Source: Dendrophyllia cribrosa (taxonomy: Eukaryota; Cnidaria; Anthozoa; Scleractinia; Dendrophylliidae). Taken from it: DNA of 64,000 bases. Numbering within the stretch: the stretch's first letter is position 1; each line of letters opens with the position of its first letter. The notes below the pieces were generated by a model, which saw nothing but the letters and a program-made list of their open reading frames with translations, did not search any database and had not been told where the DNA came from. Location of the stretch: assembly GCA_024195265.1 (NCBI GenBank), contig JAJLRJ010000013.1, positions 6,286,075-6,350,074 on the forward strand, in the 5' to 3' direction. The translations under genes were made by a program, and so were the position numbers. This document shows positions 24,901 to 31,077 of the stretch, in pieces.

Positions 24901-25362
24901 AGAGTAATAACAAGGTAAAAACTCATAAACGACAAAATGTTTATTTTAATTAACTACTTATCTGACTCTGACGGTTTTTTTGTTAGTTACTGGATTTATA
25001 ACAAAACAGCAGATCAACATCGAGGTCACTAATTAATACATAACAATAGAGGTTACTACTACAAAAGGTGAAATTGAAAAGGTTATTTATTTTTAATTAA
25101 AAATTAAAGCGATACACGAATTTCTAATTTTCACCTCATTCTAAAAATTAAATTATTCGACATCATCAATCAAGGAATGTTATGTGTTAATAAACAACAC
25201 TCAATGATAATTGACAATTAATTATTGGCAGGTGAATTTAAGAAGCGTACTCTGTTGAAACTGCGAGAGAAGAAGCGTGAAGCCAAGGGACGTCAGTTAA
25301 TACAGAAGACAACGAAAACCATCAGTGATACCTTGGACAATATGGTACCGAGAAAGCAATAA
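2971..25362 (+). CDS. Multi-CUB-domain secreted protein (3' part, spliced)
   Basis: Predicted exons: 2971-3048, 3854-4013, 5460-5626, 6607-6702, 7587-7743, 10445-10611, 13245-13343, 14232-14388, 15219-15385, 17998-18039, 20576-20651, 21514-21559 (weak), 23020-23080 (weak), 23865-24008, 25232-25362. All have AG/GT borders and the codon phases join throughout. The product has three repeats of a Thr/Pro-rich linker plus a CUB domain. Each CUB shows an N-half opening with CG(G/S), an (N/D)C about 25 residues on, a Cys just before the split, then YDYLE(I/F) and KYCG in the C-half. These are the family's four disulfide cysteines and hallmark motifs. Two further short linkers and a Lys-rich, helix-prone tail follow, ending at TAA. 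CUB domains are extracellular beta-sandwich protein- or carbohydrate-binding modules, so a secreted or matrix role is inferred. The signal peptide exon was not found. No protease or lectin domain is visible. Confidence 0.82.
3125..3350 (-). mobile_element. tRNA-derived SINE (minus orientation)
   Basis: Read on the minus strand, a pol III B-box GGTTCGATTCC (complement of about 3270-3280) is followed by a body with GAGTTTGTTGTTGG, GCTCCGAGAGATTTTTCTC, GTACTCCGGTTTTCTCC and CTCAAAAACCAACACTTCC. This body matches my memory of the conserved central domain of SINEs widespread in cnidarians (Nin-DC-like). The A-box side is decayed. It sits in the intron between the first linker and CUB exons. Confidence 0.65.
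3514..3620. repeat. (GAT)n trinucleotide array
   Basis: About 107 bp of ATG/GAT repeats with occasional TTG and ACG interruptions, in an intron of the CUB gene. Confidence 0.9.
4245..4632. mobile_element. MITE-like element, TTAAAGGRGCTATGTCA family, copy 1
   Basis: The ends are inverted: TTAAAGGAGCTATGTCA on the left and TGACATAGCCCCTTTAA on the right. The interior is shared with copies at 24466-24858 (inverted) and 58588-59013, and in part with about 54480-54720. A 5' fragment-like end also appears near 27460-27485. It is non-coding and intronic. Confidence 0.7.
4903..5212. mobile_element. MITE-like element with 15-bp TIRs and TTAAG-rich interior
   Basis: CACAGGACGAAATAA at 4903-4917 is exactly inverted at 5198-5212. 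ACG flanks both sides, consistent with a 3-bp target duplication. The interior is packed with CTTAAA/TTTAAG motifs in both orientations, resembling the subterminal repeats of cut-and-paste transposons. A CACTA-like superfamily is possible from the CAC terminus and 3-bp duplication, but this is inference. Confidence 0.7.
6220..6292. repeat. 21-bp minisatellite (short array)
   Basis: About three units of AATATTGCTATCTTATATTCC, ending in CGCTTTATGCGCATTCCTTA. The same unit is expanded to six copies in the duplicate at 11422-11550. Confidence 0.8.
6345..6541. repeat. Palindromic foldback repeat with hammerhead-like core, copy 1
   Basis: The left arm (6345-6433) and right arm (6436-6541) are near-perfect inverted copies. 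They centre on ATTCAGGCAAATCTTGAAT. Each arm contains CTGATGA followed by a hairpin and a GAAAC-type box (intact in the + arm, decayed in the minus arm). Related copies are at 11738-11850 and 12128-12551. It lies upstream of the unit 2 linker exon. Confidence 0.75.
6469..6514 (+). ncRNA. Hammerhead-like ribozyme motif
   Basis: Read 5' to 3': stem I strand TTGC, core CTGATGA, stem II TGCTTC with AAAGCA around a GAGA loop (one mismatch), GAA, stem III ACTC/GAGT, then T, then GCAA closing stem I. The core residues match the hammerhead consensus CUGANGA...GAA...UH. The U-U pair at the base of stem II and the UUU-type cleavage triplet make activity uncertain. Confidence 0.5.
7009..7033 (+). ncRNA. 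Degenerate hammerhead-like core
   Basis: CTGAAGA, a weak GC-rich hairpin, then GAAAC. GTGTA before the core and TACAC after it pair perfectly, but the U-H cleavage element is not in register. It is absent from the equivalent place in copy B (about 13651), where the region is shortened. Confidence 0.25.
7985..8250. repeat. 82-bp minisatellite in CUB intron (copy A)
   Basis: Repeated AAGCGACCACTTTTCC, AAATACCAAATTTCTTC and AGTCCAAACCT blocks, about three units. The same array is present in copy B at 14603-14860, and stray GCGACCACC units lie near 10375-10410 and 15115-15160. Confidence 0.85.
8585..8727 (-). mobile_element. Small inverted-ended element carrying a hammerhead ribozyme
   Basis: CAGTAACAC...CATCCCCTCGGTA at the left is mirrored by the complement of TACCGATTGGATGG...GTGTTACTG at the right, with a 4-nt indel. 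The 143-bp element encloses the complete hammerhead at 8645-8704. The size is close to that of the small retrozyme or Penelope-terminal sequences known to carry hammerheads. Assignment to that class is inference. Confidence 0.5.
8645..8704 (-). ncRNA. Type I hammerhead self-cleaving ribozyme
   Basis: Minus-strand RNA from 8704 down: GGUA (distal stem I), an internal loop, UAUG (proximal stem I), CUGAUGA, stem II GUCC-UAAAUA-GGAC, GAA, the self-complementary ACAGCUGU (stem III), C (cleavage residue), CAUG (proximal stem I), an internal loop and UACC (distal stem I). Every conserved core residue of the hammerhead is present, and all three helices form. Predicted cleavage follows the C at 8661, before 8660. 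The self-complementary stem III suggests dimeric action, as known for very short stem III hammerheads. The motif is antisense to the CUB gene within its intron. Confidence 0.85.
8748..8935. mobile_element. Foldback (hairpin) element
   Basis: AGAACACATTTTCTATGAG at the left is inverted as CTCATAGAAAATGTGTTCT at the right. The arms, about 90 bp each, meet at a short GC-rich centre near 8833-8845. It could form a long hairpin. Non-coding. Confidence 0.75.
11422..11550. repeat. 21-bp minisatellite (six units)
   Basis: Units of AATATTGCTATCTTATATTCY. Since 21 is a multiple of three, several frames stay open on both strands and give artefactual repeat peptides such as NIAILYS. These are not treated as genes. 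Confidence 0.9.
11701..11742. repeat. (AT)n microsatellite
   Basis: Pure AT dinucleotides. Similar runs at about 11859-11886 and 13195-13213 flank inserted repeats in the upstream part of copy B. Confidence 0.9.
11771..11816 (+). ncRNA. Hammerhead-like ribozyme motif, palindromic-repeat family
   Basis: TTGC, CTGATGA, stem II TTGATTC/GAAGCAT with one mismatch, GAA, stem III ACTC/GAGT, T, then GCAA. It has the same order as 6469-6514 and 12478-12523. Here the repeat is a single arm, not a palindrome. Confidence 0.5.
11888..12046. mobile_element. Foldback element with GTTAAC ends
   Basis: GTTAACACAATAAAGG at the left is inverted as CCTTTATTGTGTTAAC at the right. The arms, about 78 bp each, meet at CAGGGTCACCCTG. 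Both arms carry a CTGATG-type core, intact only in the right arm. AT dinucleotide runs flank it. Confidence 0.8.
11967..12007 (+). ncRNA. Hammerhead-like ribozyme motif in a foldback element
   Basis: CACC (stem I), CTGATGA, stem II ACCAC/GTGGT with a closing A-T and a bulged G, GAA, ATAT (self-complementary stem III), A (cleavage residue), GGTG (stem I). The stem I pairing of CACC with GGTG on either side of the core is what raises this above chance. The bulge in stem II lowers confidence in activity. Confidence 0.45.
12155..12200 (-). ncRNA. Hammerhead-like ribozyme motif, left arm of foldback
   Basis: The minus strand gives TTGC, CTGATGA, a stem II hairpin (one arm GAAGGA instead of GAAGCA), GAA, ACTC/GAGT, T, GCAA. 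It mirrors the motif at 12478-12523. Confidence 0.45.
12478..12523 (+). ncRNA. Hammerhead-like ribozyme motif, right arm of foldback
   Basis: TTGC, CTGATGA, stem II TGCTTC-GAGA-GAAGCA (six pairs), GAA, stem III ACTC/GAGT with a one-base loop (or ACT/AGT with three), T, GCAA. This is the best-formed member of the palindromic-repeat family. Confidence 0.55.
12786..12810 (-). ncRNA. Hammerhead-like core (partial)
   Basis: The minus strand reads CTGAAGA, A, GGCC-GAA-GGCC, then GAAACGTT. The core and stem II are sound and ACGT can self-pair as a short stem III. Stem I pairing is poor. It lies in an insertion of unknown type upstream of the unit 3 linker exon. Confidence 0.35.
12943..12997. repeat. 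(CT)n(AT)n compound microsatellite
   Basis: A run of TCTCTC followed by ATATAT. A further CT-rich patch follows near 13060-13095. Confidence 0.9.
13245..15385 (+). other. CUB unit 3: linker, CUB N-half and CUB C-half exons
   Basis: Exons 13245-13343 (99 nt), 14232-14388 (157 nt) and 15219-15385 (167 nt). The unit is nearly identical to unit 2. The N-half differs by one residue (YRVYIP instead of YRVHIP) and the C-half by about five ([23 protein letters not shown]). Intron sequence around the exons is also shared, so the whole 5.2-kb genomic block was duplicated, not just the exons. The linker begins one codon earlier than in unit 2. Confidence 0.87.
14603..14860. repeat. 82-bp minisatellite in CUB intron (copy B)
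   Basis: Three units. AAAATACC starts at 14643, 14725 and 14807, giving an exact 82-bp period. It is homologous to the array at 7985-8250. Confidence 0.88.
16019..16161. mobile_element. 143-bp MITE insertion in copy B
   Basis: Ends GGAGTGATTTTCCTCAGACC and the complement of GGTCTGAGGAAAATCACTCT form about 25-bp inverted repeats (both extend through CGTGAAA). Duplicate copy A has no element at the same point (ACAACT joined to ACTCTTG at about 11183-11195), so the borders are defined by comparison. ACT flanks both sides, compatible with a 3-bp target duplication as in PIF/Harbinger elements. Confidence 0.82.
16783..17036. mobile_element. Dispersed repeat with TAGTATATACTGAAA ends, copy 1
   Basis: Inverted ends near TAGTATATACTGAAA (16788) and CACTGTTTCAGTATATACTA (16950-16969), with homology continuing to GGTGAATAGTTGTT. 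A second copy with the same interior (TTGGCGCGCTCTGATTGG) is at 56935-57186 in a vitellogenin intron. Confidence 0.7.
17077..17920. mobile_element. Large foldback element (about 840 bp)
   Basis: Arms 17077-17395 and 17605-17920 are inverted copies (AAGATGGTTCCAAGTAG on the left, CTACTAGGAGCCACCTT on the right), with about 210 bp of spacer between GTTCGATTTT and AAAATCGAAC. Arm identity is high but imperfect. Non-coding. It ends about 80 bp before the linker exon at 17998. Confidence 0.78.
17998..18039 (+). other. Short linker exon of the CUB gene
   Basis: A 42-nt phase 1 to phase 1 exon between CCACCAG and GTAAGT reads [14 protein letters not shown] with the preceding G. It resembles the other Thr/Pro linkers and has an NST sequon. 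It sits just after the large foldback element at 17077-17920. Confidence 0.65.
18359..18730 (-). CDS. Hypothetical ORF with a membrane segment (antisense, intronic)
   Basis: The frame holds 123 residues. A second Met in a good context (CAAGATGGCGG) starts [18 protein letters not shown], which continues as one hydrophobic segment and then an Arg-rich stretch ([22 protein letters not shown]). It could be the 5' exon of a nested gene or of a decayed Harbinger-type transposon gene, whose proteins often begin with Arg-rich stretches. No catalytic motif is visible. It lies antisense in a CUB-gene intron. The function is unknown and it may not be a gene. Confidence 0.22.
   Translation of the reverse strand: MLSPAGRANSRGWLLSKMAGRHVVAVNAIVLSLACLAAAFQLCGLMFTYLIRERRRLQRIGLQAANQYDIAVARLRHVRRRQVCRGRIWRRSDKKKLKKKKLAWFIPHEKPCSIINCHALARQ
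19605..20012. repeat. Dispersed repeat starting with a poly-C/poly-G tract
   Basis: A C18-T-G8 tract leads into GGGGGTACTCTGC and repeated variants of CCTATCCTAGACCAAA and TATTCTAGACCAAAATTTTC. A fragment with CCTATTCTAGACCAAAAC recurs near 37665. No coding potential. Confidence 0.55.
20576..20651 (+). other. Pro/Gly-rich linker exon of the CUB gene
   Basis: A 76-nt exon between TTTAAAG and GTAAGT. Phase 1 in, phase 2 out. It encodes a Pro/Thr/Gly-rich segment ([13 protein letters not shown], then [12 protein letters not shown]), probably an extended spacer between the CUB modules and the C-terminal tail. Confidence 0.6.
20932..21024. repeat. (GGAA)n microsatellite
   Basis: About 22 near-perfect GGAA units in a CUB-gene intron. 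The antisense peptide of repeated LPSF is an artefact. Confidence 0.95.
21090..21345. mobile_element. MITE-like family AGGAGCTTTAGCAAC, copy 1 (right part)
   Basis: Shares TTCAAGTTCAAAT, ACCGTCGTGTGTTCACG, ATAATTTGAT, GCTCATTAAACCTATTGT and the right end GTGGTTGCGTAAGCTCCCT with 52965-53302, and in reverse with 43075-43455. Confidence 0.65.
21514..21559 (+). other. Possible 46-nt exon of the CUB gene
   Basis: Flanked by TTATTTCAG and GTAACA. In the phase left by the exon at 20576-20651 it reads [15 protein letters not shown] and ends in phase 0. Another frame reads [15 protein letters not shown] but does not match the incoming phase. It is supported mainly because this exon and the next together restore the frame needed by the exon at 23865. 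Confidence 0.35.
22670..22862. mobile_element. Foldback element
   Basis: AAAGAAATAAAAAAAC at the left is inverted as TTTTTTATTTCTTT at the right. The arms pair through GAGTTATATAAGCAC and AAGAACACTCGAGAAGTGC, with a short centre near 22765-22785. Confidence 0.75.
23020..23080 (+). other. Possible 61-nt exon of the CUB gene
   Basis: Flanked by TTTTAAAG and GTAATT. Phase 0 in, phase 1 out, reading [21 protein letters not shown] in two adjoining parts. It has no recognised motif. The phase closes exactly with the flanking predicted exons, which is the main argument for it. Confidence 0.4.
23473..23716. mobile_element. MITE with TAGACTGCAAAACAGTCG ends
   Basis: TAGACTGCAAAACAGTCG near 23474 is exactly inverted as CGACTGTTTTGCAGTCTA ending at 23716. 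The interior has a GC-rich CGCGCGCGAGCGG block. It lies in the intron before the first C-terminal tail exon. Confidence 0.75.
23865..25362 (+). other. Lys-rich C-terminal tail exons of the CUB gene
   Basis: Exons 23865-24008 (144 nt, phase 1 to 1) and 25232-25362 (ends in TAA). The first encodes [18 protein letters not shown] and [18 protein letters not shown]. The second encodes [18 protein letters not shown] and ends [11 protein letters not shown]. Charged residues with regular leucines suggest one or two amphipathic or coiled-coil helices with strong positive charge. This is unusual after extracellular CUB modules. An AATAAA at 25358-25363 overlaps the stop codon, and another lies at 25927-25932. 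Confidence 0.7.
24466..24858. mobile_element. MITE-like element, TTAAAGGRGCTATGTCA family, copy 2 (inverted)
   Basis: Ends TTTTAAAGGGACACTGTCACC and GTGACAATGCCCCTTTAA. The interior matches the reverse complement of the element at 4245-4632, including the GGATGGAAATGGATTG block. It lies in the intron between the two C-terminal tail exons of the CUB gene. Confidence 0.65.
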
Positions 25363-25754
25363 ATGGAGTGGTAAGGACAATCGAGTTTTAACTCGTGAAT
25401 ACGTGAAGCGTAATGAACGGGTTATCGCAGACGGTGACAAATATGCAAATTTTCACTCACTCACTCACTCCCTCTATCACTCGGCTGTAAACTTTTCGGT
25501 AGGGTCGCAGCTCTTAGAAGCCTCTATTTTTATTGGCCTTGTAAAACACAGCTGCTATTGTTTTTAGGGTTAGGGTCCATTGTTGTGTTATTTGTCCTAT
25601 TGTTATCTCTAAGGGTGGCAAGCCAATGGTGTGAGACCTTTTAAGAGCTGCGACATCACCCAAACTTTTCATCAAACGCACATCTACGTTGAAATGATAA
25701 AATTTAACCCTTATTAGGTTCTAATTCTAATATGGTCTAATATGGTGTTCTGCT

Positions 25755-25797
25755 CCTATACCATTGAACCCGGGTTCGAATCCAGGCGGGGTCGTCT
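25755..25797 (+). repeat. tRNA-like B-box fragment (SINE remnant)
   Basis: GGGTTCGAATCCAGG matches a pol III B box and most of a T-arm. No matching 5' acceptor or D arm could be built in the preceding 60 bases, so this is not called a tRNA gene. Confidence 0.35.
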
Positions 25798-27905
25798 AAC
25801 GTATTTTTTTTATTTTTCCTTTCGTTTCTTTCTTTTTTCCAACTGGACATTGTGAAAGTGATGTACTGTTTTTTTTTTTCTTTGCGTTTGAAGTCGTTCG
25901 CTTTTCAAAAAATATCGAACCGTGTTAATAAAAACAAAAACTTACCATAATATTGCGTTACGCGTTAGCTCGCGGTACAAGGTTCAAAAATGACATGCTG
26001 GTATTTAAATCGTCTTATTTGCAAATTCTATACACTTTCGGATTCCAGCATAGCTAGATAAGCCTGGCAATCGGCTTTTAATCTTTAATGTTTTCAGTCC
26101 ACAAAGTTAATTTGTAATATCGTTCCATTTTTGGCCACAATTATGGCTCCTGCAAAGTATAAACTAAGGATTCTTTTCCCATCGCAGACTCTATACTTGA
26201 CTAAATGAAATATTCAACTTCAATTCAAAAACATAGATAACCTAGTATTGCCATCCGGTCGTACTCATAACCCCTCAAATTTGATAAAGAATCTTCGTTT
26301 CGTATAGGGATGATATCTGTTTACAAACATTCTTTTTGTTATTCAAATGTGCCAACCACTGGAACAAAAGAACCCTTTGTTTCGGCAGCCAATAAGGCTC
26401 TGGTTGGCACATTAATAACAATTGGTGACGTCACTGATATCTTCCCTATTTACGATTTGGCCTTTGATTTGTATTATATTAATCCCTCCATTAATTTGCT
26501 TGTTGTTAGCTAGCGTTAACCATAGGGTCTAAAACAGCAAGTACCAGTTTTTCTCAATGTAAGTGAATCAACTACTTTTGAATAAGAAGAAACATATTTT
26601 CTTTTTATCATTCATTCGTTCGTTCGTTTAATTATTCATTCATTCATTCATTCATTCATATATTCGTTCAGGGGGAGAGGAAAATTGAAATAACGGGCTT
26701 TTCAGAAATGATGAGGATAAAAAGCGTTTTTCTTGTTAAACTTAGCGGCAGCAAAGTTATCACAGCAGGTTAAAATGGTCTGACTCAACTTGCGGCGGGC
26801 GTTTAACCTGAATATTTTTGTTGTTGTTGTTAGTTTTCCACAGTTAAGATGCAGAAACGACCTTTTGAACACTGGACCGGAAATGACAAAGAAAAGAGAC
26901 AAAACGGACGTAGATGTAGCTTGTAGAGGGAAAAACGAGGAAGAAGCGTCAAACAAACTGATGTTCTGGCCTAAAAAGCTTCTATTGATTAGATCTGGTT
27001 GTACGTTGGATTATAGTCTGTAATTCTACTAAAATAAATGAGGGAAACTAAATAAAAGAATTCATTGAACAACTGTCTCTTCTTTTACCTTTTATAATTA
27101 GTGCAACGTCTTCTCCTTTTTTTGTTTTTTGTTTTTTTCACAAAAAGTGAATTAAATTCAGTTGACAATCTGATAAGTACACCGATTTGGACACACTTTC
27201 CTTGGATCTTAGCTGAATTTGATTTCCTTTTTGCAACCTTGAAACCGCAGTCCACCTGACTCTGACCCTGGCCTGGGTTGGAGGATCATGCATACTGTCC
27301 TACTGTCCCCGGCCCCCTCCCTTGCCTTCCCTCAAATCTTACAAGACCTGACGAAAGAGCTTTCGTTAAAAGAAATAAATGTCGGATTTCAAGATGGCGG
27401 AAAACCATGGTTTCCGCCGATATAACCATGTCTTTTTGGCTTTCTAAATTAACACCTATAATATGGTGATATAGCCCCTTTAAAAACACCCGACTATACA
27501 TATGATATGAAACTCGAGAACGCCAAATTTTGTGCCCAGAGAATACTTTTAAATTTAGGCAAATCTATATCTTACGGCTCATGCTTCGCCTTGGCTTCAA
27601 TGGGAACCCTAGGACAGAGACGCTTTCGACAATCTTCAATCCTATTTATTAAAAGCTTTTAACTGCATTTCCCTTCTTATATCATTATATTTTTCAGCAC
27701 AGTGTGTAAATGCCGATAGCCTGAAAAGTACTGCCACCCATTGAAGAAAGACAGGCTCAATGTTTATTATGAGCAATACGGAACACATTGATTTAAATAA
27801 TAAGTGTGAAAATTGTCTTGTCACGATAAAAATATGCTTTTTCTTCTCCTTATCGTGCTCAGTCATGCAGTCAATTGCTGGTTTCAGAGTCCCAGTCGCA
27901 CACAC

Positions 27906-27929
27906 CCCCCCCCCCCCCCCCCCCCCCCA
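27906..27929. repeat. Poly-C tract
   Basis: A run of C residues broken once near its end by an A. Length calls in such tracts are unreliable. Confidence 0.85.
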
Positions 27930-28593
27930 CCCAAAAATATACAGAGTAACCCACGGGGAATCAATGCAATAAAAACAATTTCAAAGGAAATACAGTCTTC
28001 ATTGTATGAAGTGTTGTTATGGTATCTTTCCCTGTTTATGGCTCCTGACAAATCAATATACTGATCACTGGTTAAAACGTTTTACTTACGCTTTTCGGAA
28101 GATTCAAGTGCTTGGTCAAACATAGCCTGCTAGCAGTCCCTTTCCGGAAGGTGGCAACGGGGGAGAGGGGGAGAGGGCGGGGGAGCGGGGGTGCCAATCA
28201 CGCATCACGCTGAATTTTTAGATTAAATCACGCATCACGGAGAACAATTTTAACTAATTGCGCGTCACGTAAAAAAAGGGGTATAAAAGTGCGCTAACAG
28301 AAAATTTCTCGTTGTGCAGTAGCTTGCAGTGGTTCACTAGTGCTAATGCTGCTATCATCTCCGGCCGCGTAAACTAACACCAGAACTCTAAAGTCTCTTG
28401 TTTCTCTGCTTACCGTTTCGGTCGACATTGTTTCGACTGTTTCATGCGATCTCTGGATGATTACCCAGCTAACAGTCCCCATCGATCTTCCTAGGAAAAA
28501 ATCGGGATGAAAAAGGAATCTCCTTTCCTCTTCCCGAATTTTTTTTTTTTTTGGAAGATCGAAGGCGGGCTCTGCTAGCAGGATACCTCGAGC

Positions 28594-28642
28594 GGGCGAG
28601 CGGGCGAGCGGGCGAGCGGGCGAGCGGGCGAGCGGGCGAGCA
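28594..28642. repeat. (GCGAGCGG)n minisatellite
   Basis: About six GAGCGGGC octamers. TGCTAGCAGG at 28575 mirrors CCTGCTAGCAG at 28128, hinting at a MITE of about 455 bp just upstream of the array. Confidence 0.8.
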
Positions 28643-31077
28643 GATCACGCGATTGGCGATTGTCCGAGCGATCAAAAGTGATGCTTCCGGCTCCGAGCTC
28701 ATAGTTTAGTAAAACATATTCATGTATCCTTTCGATATTTTATTACTAAAATCAGTTACTCGTCTCTTCCACCTTATATACCTAGAACAAAATGAACCCC
28801 GTTTCGGATAAAGCAAAAACGGCAGATTATCCCAGACAGAGGATTATTAATTTCCGGGCAACAAGCTTTCGTTTATAATTTGCGCTTTGTGGAGCCTCAG
28901 TAAAGAAACATAATTTTCCCCATTTTTTGTAATACCTTTAAGTTACTATGATCCCTTTTAAATTACAGTGTATTTTGTTGATCCTTCGCATACTAAATTA
29001 AGAATTTCCCCTAAACTATTTGCTCAAAAACAATTTCAGTAATATAATTAGCAATTTTAGACAGCATGGCGGTGTGTAAAAGCTTAGAGGTAAAACCTTA
29101 GAAGACAATCCATATGATAATAAAACAGCTTTTTTGTGAAATGTAAATTTCATTTGAAGTTTTTTTTTTTCTAAATCTCAGCTTTTTGAAGCACAACTCG
29201 GGAATAAAAGATAACCCTTTTTTGCAGTGGTTACCAAGACTTTATACAACACATAAAGAACCCAACTTGGCGCGGCAAGAAATCAAAGCTCGAACGCTGG
29301 ATCGATATTTTCAGACACACGGAAATAAACACATAAACCGACAATTAAAATATTGATGTTGTTTCCATGTCAACACGGTGTCGGTACAAAAAATTATAAT
29401 ACACGATATTGTTTTTACGGTCACGCAAGAAAATGTGGAAATAAAATAATTTTTCACTCAAAATATTAGCTTAAGTGGTTTGAGAGGCACGTTTTAAAAA
29501 GAATTAAATAAATCGTCTTTATTTCACGGATCACTAAAAGAACCTTCAGAGAGAAATTAATTCGGCGTCGAGATTTGCACGAATCGATAAAAACGCACAG
29601 CTGCTTGAAGAAACGTGCATCAAACCGTCGAAAATAAATTTATACGCACATATCTTGTTCTCCAGAGGGTTCTATATTTATACCATGTCGCACACAAACG
29701 CAACATATCGCTTCTTTTCAGACGTTTGTCGTGCGATAAATTTAGATTATGAAAACCTTTGAGCCTCAGAGACGCCAAATTAAAAGATGAATCTGCTTCG
29801 CTTTTTTCCTAGCTAGGGGGCGATGCAGACAGCTCTTAATAGCTGTCTCTTGTTCGATTGTTTGAAGTAATCGCCACTATTTAATCTCGCTTTGGTATCT
29901 CACCAGAAAAACGTGTAATGGGTCGTGTTTCGATAAATTTATCGATTACGTCCGTGCCAAAGGCCTAAATGCCGCTCTTATGTGTCGCGTCGCGTCGCAA
30001 CAAAACTCGAAATTTAACATCTAATTATTTTTTTCTTGCATCCTTTTAACATTAAAACGAATCCGTATAAGTACTTTTTTTACATAAGTATTTAATGCCT
30101 GAAGAAAGACAAGCAAAAGGAGTTCGCGGGCGCGACGTGAATACGGGTTTATATTTGCGAGGTAAACACAGATTGCGTGATGCGGGATAATAGGAGAATT
30201 TCCGGTGTAATTTTGTTATCAGCACTAGTTTATCAACAGGCATTTTGGAGCCAGCGTGCCGTGCCGATATGTCGGAAGCGTGTGATGAACAAAAGCTTTC
30301 AAGAGTCAGTAAAAAAAATTAATTTGCGTTTAACACGGGCGATATTTCACTTGGATTCAAAACACTTCCTTTTATACAGGAACACGGAGGTTAAAACAAT
30401 ACCGCCTTTTCCTCGGCAACTGAGGAATAATTTAAATTCGGCCTGCGAAAATCATTAAGCTGTGACTTGTAATTAATGTGCAACAGTGAGGAATCAAAAG
30501 CAAAAACTGAGACAATCGGCGAATAGAAGACGGAGAAAAACAGGAGTCGGATTTCACGCAGAAAGTGTTATGCGTTATGTAAACATTGCTGGCAATCTTC
30601 ACACTTTGATACAGCCTATAATTACTGGCAAATACGCGTTAATTCCGTAGCAGACGATTGCCGCTTTTCAAAGCCGTCATTGGGAGAATTGGTCGCTCAC
30701 AGTCAGGGATTTATTTTCAATGCAGATTCAAAACTGAAAGGTGTATCCTCGAGAGAGCTTTAGCGGCGATTTCCGCTTGCTGTAGACTGTCAGGAGCGAT
30801 CTGATAACAGCGGTTCTTGAAGACTCGTGTAATTAGCTGTGTGAAGGGAAATTGTAGCTTTGAATGCTTGGATATTTACCCGTGGCGATCCCTGGCGATA
30901 ACCAAGCATTCTTCTATGGGCTTATGAACTGGCATCAAGATAGCAAAGCGCATTTGTTGTTTGACAAAGTTGCGCGACAGTAAAGCTGTTCCTGCGTTTA
31001 TGACCCAAAAGAGGCAAGATCGACTCCACTTTAAGGCGTTTGTCAACATCGTATAAAGCCGTGTCGACGTTCGAAAA

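Larger units (their letters stand above)
25363..31077. other. Intergenic region between the CUB gene and the GPCR gene
   Basis: No gene recognised. It contains an ATTC-type microsatellite (about 26622-26660), a small ATGTGCCAACCA inverted repeat (26345-26412), a poly-C tract (27906-27929), a low-complexity block with repeats of CACGCATCACG (28190-28270), a GCGAGCGG array (28594-28642) and AT-rich unique sequence from about 28700 to 31000. Open frames here lack recognisable domains. Confidence 0.5.

Noticed and set aside
25755..25797. Possible tRNA gene
   Set aside because: Only the B box and T-arm are present. No acceptor, D or anticodon arm could be paired upstream.
26310..26513. Plus-strand frame preceded by TATAG that resembled an exon
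   Set aside because: It contains an ATGTGCCAACCA inverted repeat (26345-26412) and lies after the CUB gene stop. No donor or domain supports it.
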